Of a stretch of DNA of 64,000 nucleotides, positions 57,801 to 64,000 are shown piece by piece. The stretch comes from Chelonoidis abingdonii (taxonomy: Eukaryota > Chordata > Testudines > Testudinidae). Location: positions 43,046,778-43,110,777 of the forward strand of contig NC_133769.1 in assembly GCF_003597395.2 (NCBI RefSeq), read 5' to 3'. Under the pieces are notes generated by a model. That model searched no databases. It saw nothing but the letters and a program-made list of their open reading frames with translations, and was not told the origin of the DNA. The number at the start of each line of letters is the position of its first letter. Within the stretch, counting starts at the first letter, position 1. Made by a program: the position numbers and the translations under genes.

Positions 57801-60800
57801 CTCTAAATAAAACAGCCAAAAGGAAGAATCTGGTTATGATGCAAATTGGACATCCTTGTTAGCTGCCATATAGGAGTAAAGTTTAGGTTAGTGAGCCAAC
57901 TTCATCCCTGGTGTACCTGTATTGCCTTCAGCAGTTACGCTGGGGATGAACTGGCCAACTGGCTTTTACAAACAATTGATTTTATCTAAATTAAGCACAA
58001 ATGGTGTTTAATTTAAGCAAACAACTTTAAGGGATGGTATGGGAGTTAGCTGTGCACTTATATTGCTAATTGCTACATAAACAAGTGACAGAGGGGAAGC
58101 AGAAACAGAGATGAAAAGCACTAAAGCAGTGAAAATTTCCTCAGTGTGTAGCTCTGCCATGAAGGAATCTCTTTCTATAACCGGTTTCTCCCTGACACAG
58201 GCATTGCTTTGAACAAGACTGTCATTGCATGGTATGCAGTATTGACATAAATAGGTCCTCAGCAGGCTGTTTACCAGGTTTAAATTATTTAGATTCTCCA
58301 CTCATCTTGCTGTTTATTGTACACTATTTTATTCAGTTAGCACAACAGATTTTTTCTACTTAATTCAGAGAGATTAGTTTTAACGTGCAGGATTTAAAGA
58401 ATGATGCACACACACACAAAAGAGTATTTTAAAAGGAGTGGTCAGGTATTTTCTTAGGTATTGCTGTAAAGCCTTGCATGGGGATTGGCCAGAGCAAGAA
58501 GCCTTCTCCTCCGCTCAGTAGAGCCAGGAACAATAAAGTTATCCACACAGGAACTATTGCCTTATATGACCTTGGGGAGGGAAAACCACCCCACATGTAG
58601 CAAGCAGGAGATGGAGCAACTCTTTAGCTCCCCTCTCTCAGAGCTAAATCCCACAATTTCAGTTTTAGCCTTGATGCCCTCTAATAATTCAACTCAGTAG
58701 ATTTGAAGCAAGGGATATCTAGGTATGTGGCAGAAACGAGTAACTACTGACAAGGGAAAAATCAATGGGAGAATGAAAAGATGCTGATAGAAGTACCTGG
58801 CAGACACCGCTAACAGCCAAATGGACTTAGAGTTGTCTGTTTTTGTAACCATTAAATAAAATCAAATTTGAAGAAACTATTTGGCCCATTTCAAAATATT
58901 TTACTGGTTTAAATAGTTTCTCTCATTTTTTGTGCTTGGAAAAGCAAAAGAAATGCCCTCATAAAAATGAAATTAGGAAAAAAAATTGAAATACCTTTAG
59001 AGTTTTAGATCATTTAGTTTCCCCATGCATGAAAAACAGTTGAATAATGTCTGCTGAAGTGACTATTATCCCACAATAAAATCAATCACAAAGGAAATTC
59101 AAGGTATAAATTATAAAACTGAATTACAGCCCTGCTCTAAAAGCATGTTCTCTAGTAATTCATTATTTTATCTTATTTTTTGTCAGCGGCAGGGTGGGGG
59201 TTACCAAGTGTCACAGTCTCAAAACAGGATTATTTCAACTTTAGTATGGCTGTTTGGTACAAAAAGAAAAGTATGCTAATACAGAACAAAAGTAAGCTCA
59301 TGAATAAGTTGTTATTCCATTCTAGGATCAATGAAATCTATTATACTGCTAGCCTGAGAATTTCATCTTTTACTTCAAAAAAATCTTTTTTTTTTTTTAA
59401 ACTCTAATGCAGTGGGAAAAAAGAAGATCAATCTTTATTCAGGTGGAATTCAATGCGACAAATTACAGCATCTTATCAGCTTTTCTCAGCTTCCACTTGA
59501 GGTTGTTATTTTTATGCTCGTGTGACATTTTTCACTATTTGCTTTATCCCACTCCACTGCTTGACACTAAACTTTTTGCCAAGTACAAAAGAGAGGTGAT
59601 TACTTCATTGCCTGAAAAATGCTGAAAGATTATCCATTGTTTAAGATTTCAGCTACTGATCAAAACCCAGAAAGAACATCAAAATTTGCCCTTGGATTAG
59701 AAAAGTTTTAATTAAATGCCATGCTATTTTCTTTTAAGTTGCTGGGTCCTACTCTACAATATATTACATTGCTAAGTTGAGACCTATTTTTACACAAAGT
59801 AAATAAATATACAATGTACCAGATATTCAGCTGTGATAAATTGGCATAGATCCATTGACTTGACTTCAGTTTAGCACCAGAAATTTACACTAGCTATGGT
59901 TCTGGTTCAGATTGTTCAAGAGAAGTTTATAGATGGTCACCAATTTTATGAACTCATTGCTGAAAAATTCTGAATGTTTTCCTGACAGGAAAGAGACACA
60001 TGGGAAGCTCTGAGTTTCCACCTGTGGAATTCCCAGCACATTATCTGATCTGGGATAAGCAGGTAAGTAGGCAATAGCGAGGCAAGGGATGCAGTCAACA
60101 AACACATAGATACCCTGAAAGTCGCTGTTTTATAGGCTTCCCCTCTCTGCTGACAACATGGTGTCCTCAGAAAACAGGCTGCTTTCTCCTCCCCAGCCAC
60201 ACTTGTGCAATCCCATCCTCTCCTCAGGTAGGTTTGAAGTTTACTAGAAATATGTTGAAGTAATTGTTGACAGGCTCAGCCTTAGTTCCCATATGTATTT
60301 TCCCCTGGATTTTCTGTGGGGTGAGGCCATGGAGAGTCGTTCTCTCTCATTTCTGCCCCTAGCATCATAAACTCAGGGAGAAACCATAATCACTGGAAAC
60401 CTCTGCACTTCACACAAATGATATTTACACAAAGGGGCTTCTATGGGTTTGGAGTATGGAGAGTTAAGGAGAAATTATGCTCATATATATACTTATGTCT
60501 CATCCTCTTCATGCCCAAGAGCAAAGGGAATGATATGCCCCTCAACTTTTACATAAACGTTTGCCAGGAACATTTTTTCTGAATAAGTTGGGGCCCTGGA
60601 GATGCCCCATGACTACATTCTCTTTCCTTTTATTTTCCCTTCCCACTGGCTCTGTTTTCTTCCCCTCTACTTTCCGTTACCCCTATGGCTGCGTCTGTCC
60701 TCCAGGGAATGACCTTCATGCAGTCGTCTTTCCTCAGCTACTTGAAGGCTGTCCATCTCTCTCTGCAGCAGCCAGCTTCCAACTCTATCCCCTGAATAGC

Positions 60801-61085
60801 TGAGAGGAAGCCACCATAGGTAGAAGTTGCATCCAGCTGCTGCTGGCAGGAGACATTTCCAGGGAATGGGACCAAGGCCAATAAGCAACTGGGAAAAAGA
60901 ATATCTTAGTTTAGAAAAGCTGCCTACTAGTGACATACAGTCCTGGCACATTAGCTAGTTGTAACATCCAGAATGGGTTTCAAAATTGGAGACTAGTCCA
61001 GCCAAACTAGTACATTGACAGCTATGCTTTCATTTCAACTATAACAAAGCCATCCACAGGCTGTGAAGAAAATGTCAGACATTTC
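51878..61085. other. Long unannotated AT-rich stretch
   Basis: No gene, RNA or clear transposon is supported over about 9 kb. The longest open frame is 142 codons (52552-52980 +); its peptide includes QYYQVYRDMWQKCFNTVTDD and matches no family I know. A short SINE-like scrap occurs near 55,905-55,975, and an old repeat relic with atttacactagc near 59,820-59,920. This is the least repeat-rich part of the window. Confidence 0.5.
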
Positions 61086-61093
61086 CTATATGC
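61086..61093. repeat. Left target-site duplication of hAT MITE
   Basis: ctatatgc, matched at 6 of 8 positions by ctatcggc at 61,321-61,328. Confidence 0.6.
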
Positions 61094-61320
61094 CAGGGGT
61101 TCTCAAACTGGGGGTTGGGATCCCTCAGGGGGTCACAGGGTTATTACATGGGGGGGTCGTGAGCTGTCAACCTCCACCCAAACCCTGCTTTGCCTCCAGC
61201 ATTTATAATAGTGTTAAATATATTTTAAAAGTATTTTTAATTTTAAAAGGTGGGGGAGGGTCGCACTCATAGATTTGCTATGTGAAAGGGGTCACCAGTA
61301 CAAAAGTTTGAGAACCACTG
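61094..61320. mobile_element. hAT MITE (caggggttctcaaact type)
   Basis: The left end caggggttctcaaact and right end agtttgagaaccactg are inverted repeats. The 227-bp element has the interior words gcctccagcatttataatag and gtgaaaggggtcaccagtac that I know from abundant turtle hAT MITEs. Its flanks form an imperfect 8-bp duplication. Confidence 0.92.
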
Positions 61321-61328
61321 CTATCGGC

Positions 61329-62040
61329 TGTCATTCCCCACTGTTTTCTAATCTCACACACAAGCAAGCAATTCCCTTAGTGATGTGAAAACAGACAGTT
61401 TGTCAAAACCCATCCCCCTAAAAGCCCCATCCAATTCATGACATTTGTCAGGAAGTCCCTCAAAACCCACAGTCTGCTCAGGGATGGCCCCTGTGTTTTG
61501 AACTGAAAAGTTTTGGAGCAGGGTGTTAGCTCAAGGACCTGCTGTTCCAGACCTTGTTTACGTACACTTCTGTGCATCTGTCCAGGAAAGAAAGAAATTT
61601 CAACTGAATTGCAAGGTCAAAACCAGAGAACAGCTTTAAAGGAATAACATTTTTATATTGACAGGCATTCAGCATTCATGCAGTGCTCAAGAAACCCTGA
61701 ATGACATACCAGGGTTTATTATAAACACATTTTTGGATACAGCATGTGCTTTCCATATTGCTGTATTTTACTCCAATAATAACTAAATGGATAATTAACT
61801 CACAATGGATGGACTTGGACTAAACTTGAATCCAGATGAGTTGCTGTGTTCCTAACTAGCTAGAAGCTAACAGAAGTGATTTCAAATAGTGTGTGTTTAT
61901 TATTTGTCTGGAGGAGAAAAGTGCTGAGTACTCACAAAGTATGCTGGATTCCATACTAGTTAGATTGGTCTCTAAGCCTTTGGAAAACCTCCATCATTAT
62001 GCCTCCAGTTTTGAACGTTCAAAATTTAAAGCACATATGT
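61329..62040. other. Unannotated DNA
   Basis: Nothing recognisable. Confidence 0.5.
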
Positions 62041-62090
62041 GTCAGACCAGACCATCATAATGGACCCTTCTGGCCTTAAAAATATATATT
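62041..62090 (+). mobile_element. CR1 3' tail scrap
   Basis: gaccagaccatcataatgga and cccttctggccttaaaa are the terminal CR1 words; almost nothing upstream is preserved. Confidence 0.65.
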
Positions 62091-62599
62091 ATATTTGGAA
62101 AGTGTAAACATATCTGTGTGCTTGGTTTGAAATACATGCACTTCCAAGAAACTGCATACTCAGACCAGCAAAAAAAAAATGGTGACAATGTACAGCAACA
62201 CTTAGACACATGCAGAGTGTAAATCTGTTGAATGTGTGTACAAGTGTTACATCCCGTGCAGGTTTTCACACATTTAGAATGTGCACAGGTAGATGGGCAC
62301 CTTTACAAATATCTTCAGTATACTACGCACTTAACTGTTTCTAATTTTTTTAAATATTTGAATGCATGTACTGAAAGCAGGACATGAATTATGTATAGAT
62401 TTCAGCAAAGCATAGTGATATGCTGTCTCATGCCATGTTACTTAAATAACAAATGAATAATGGCTTTGCTACCCTAAGACTGTTGTCTTGTGGACTGAAA
62501 ACTGTCTACAAGATTGTAAGGAAAGGGAATTAGTAAATTGGAATGAATCTAGTTGGATGATATCGTGTAGTGAAACAGTACAGAGAAGTATGTGCTGAT

Positions 62600-63640
62600 T
62601 AGGAGACATAGGAATAAAGGTAAAAGTGGTGGGGTAGTGTTGTATATCAACAAAGTGGAAAACAGTAAAGAAATATGAAATGATAATATGGGCAAAACAG
62701 AATCTGGTTCAAAATCAGTTTGTGGAAGGATTGTAAAAGAGGTTCTATTGGGATTGAATTAGGGGCTGCTATAGACCCCTAGGGTCAGACTCAGATGTGG
62801 ATAGAGATCTCTTTAGAAAGATAAATACTTTGGAGAATTGTGTCCTAATGGGAGACTTTAACCTCCCGAATATGAATTGGAGAATAAATGCTACTAATTT
62901 CAGTAGGACCCAGTTATTGCTGGATGTGATACACAACAATTTTCTTCAGCAAATTGTGATCAAGCCAAAAAAAGTGATCCAATTTTAGACTTGGTTTTAC
63001 TAAATAGCAAGGACATCATAGAAGAGCTGGTCATAGGAAATAAACTTGGATAGAAAGATCACGAGTTGATGCCGTTTAAATTAAACAGAAGGAAATGAAA
63101 AGCAGGGCATCAGCTATGATTTTTTATTTCAAAGGGCCAGACTTTGGGGAATTAGTTAAAGAAGTCAGCTGGACTGAAGATCCCAAGGACTTAAATACAG
63201 GAGGAGGCTTGGAATTTCTTCAAATCAGCTATAAATATGCACCCCAAGCAAAATAGAAAAAAAAAGAAAAAAAAACTTAGAGAGAGGCTCCAGACCTAGG
63301 TGAATAGGTGAATGAATAACCACACCCCAAAAGTTATTAGGAGTAAGCAGACAGCCCATAGGGAATGGGAAAAGTGGTTGATCAGCAAAAAAAAAAAAAG
63401 CAGCTACATAGTGGTGTTTAGAAGATATAGAAATAAAGTAAGAATTTCTAAAAGTCAAATTGAATTAGCTCTTGCCAAGGAAATTAAAATAAGTGGTTTT
63501 TTTTCTAAAGTTATATAAATAAAAAGAATAAGGAAGGATAAGTCAGGCTGCTATCCAGTGTGGTTTGGAAGGAGATTAATCATATTCTAGGTATAGCCCA
63601 ATAACTAAATGAATACTTTGCCTCAGTTGTGATGCTGTAT
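62600..63640 (+). pseudogene. CR1 ORF2 endonuclease-domain fossil
   Basis: The plus strand encodes CR1 ORF2 pieces in broken frames: KSGGVVLYINK (near 62,620), LMGDFNLPNMNW (62,845-62,880) with the apurinic-endonuclease GDFN motif, QLLLDVIHNNFLQQIV, then IIEELVIGN and KDHELMPFKL near 63,060, the counterpart of the catalytic SDH block. The linker to the reverse transcriptase follows: REWEKWL and SKSQIELALAKEIK at about 63,360-63,490. The endonuclease would nick target DNA to prime reverse transcription. Stops, frameshifts and A-runs show an old dead copy. The RT domain is missing. Confidence 0.82.
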
Positions 63641-64000
63641 GATTGAAATGTGACCATTTATATCAATGATATTGGCAATGTTAGACAATTACAACAAATC
63701 TTATATAAAGTGACCATGGGAAAGTCAAGATTTGCTAAATAAGATTATCCTGTTTAAATCCATGTATCATCATTGTATCTGAAGTTATGAATATTGGCTA
63801 CGTATGTATATCTGAAATGGGTTTGTTCCTGGGGTAACCACCCACAAAGTAGTTTACATCCAGTCTAGCCAGCACATTGTGAATGGATGATTCAAAGTTT
63901 GATGGCCCATTTAGGACACTTCACTTGATAACTACCTATTCTGTTAATTTCCTTTGGTCTGACCCAGCATGGCTGTTATTTTATTCTTAATGATCCATAG
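63641..64000 (+). repeat. Probable LTR-like or LINE-tail repeat at the window edge
   Basis: Contains tatcaatgatattggcaatg, cctggggtaaccacccacaa and tttggtctgacccagcatgg. The last is common in turtle LINE tails and the earlier part resembles a turtle LTR. The window edge truncates it and I cannot fix the boundaries or family. Confidence 0.4.

Overview
The window is vertebrate nuclear DNA, almost certainly from a cryptodiran turtle. It is AT-rich and intron-like or intergenic, and it is full of the repeats typical of turtle genomes: CR1 LINE fragments, Penelope-like element (PLE) tails, a tRNA-derived SINE with a LINE-like tail, hAT-type MITEs, and Gypsy/ERV-like LTRs. The turtle assignment rests on recognising these repeat families and was not confirmed by any search. 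I found no host protein-coding gene, exon, tRNA or rRNA gene that I can support. Nearly all open frames are short and look like chance. The few recognisable peptides belong to decayed retroelements.

Layout. 1-1,030 is the end of one PLE tail abutting a 5'-truncated PLE coding fossil. 1,030-12,000 is mostly unannotated AT-rich DNA with a MITE at 8,206-8,459. 12,040-14,750 holds a PLE tail scrap, a CR1 relic and a Gypsy integrase fossil, into which a head-to-head palindromic PLE (13,495-13,717, 12-bp target duplication) has inserted. 14,750-26,300 is mostly unannotated. 26,330-32,215 contains a PLE tail, a 45-bp foldback, a SINE, an inverted PLE pair around a GIY-YIG endonuclease core, and a second inverted PLE pair around a 925-base assembly gap. 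32,870-38,000 is AT-rich repeat and unannotated DNA with one clear hAT MITE. 38,028-40,267 is an antisense CR1 interrupted by two LTRs, each with a 5-bp target duplication. 41,550-43,850 is an LTR, a tRNA-Leu-type primer site and gag remnants. 43,855-51,877 is a 4-kb segment present twice in direct tandem, with single-base indels throughout. 51,880-62,500 is unannotated apart from a hAT MITE. 62,600-64,000 holds a CR1 ORF2 fossil and another repeat.

Two observations stand out. First, seven PLE tail copies carry a hammerhead-ribozyme-like core (CUGANGA, a stem II hairpin, GAAA, a very short stem III). The stem stays paired even where its sequence differs, and copies occur in head-to-head inverted pairs. 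Second, the 4-kb tandem duplication starts inside a retrotransposon gag fragment and carries the same nested CR1/hAT insertion in both copies. Its indel-rich divergence suggests an unmerged assembly overlap built from low-accuracy long reads rather than a biological duplication.
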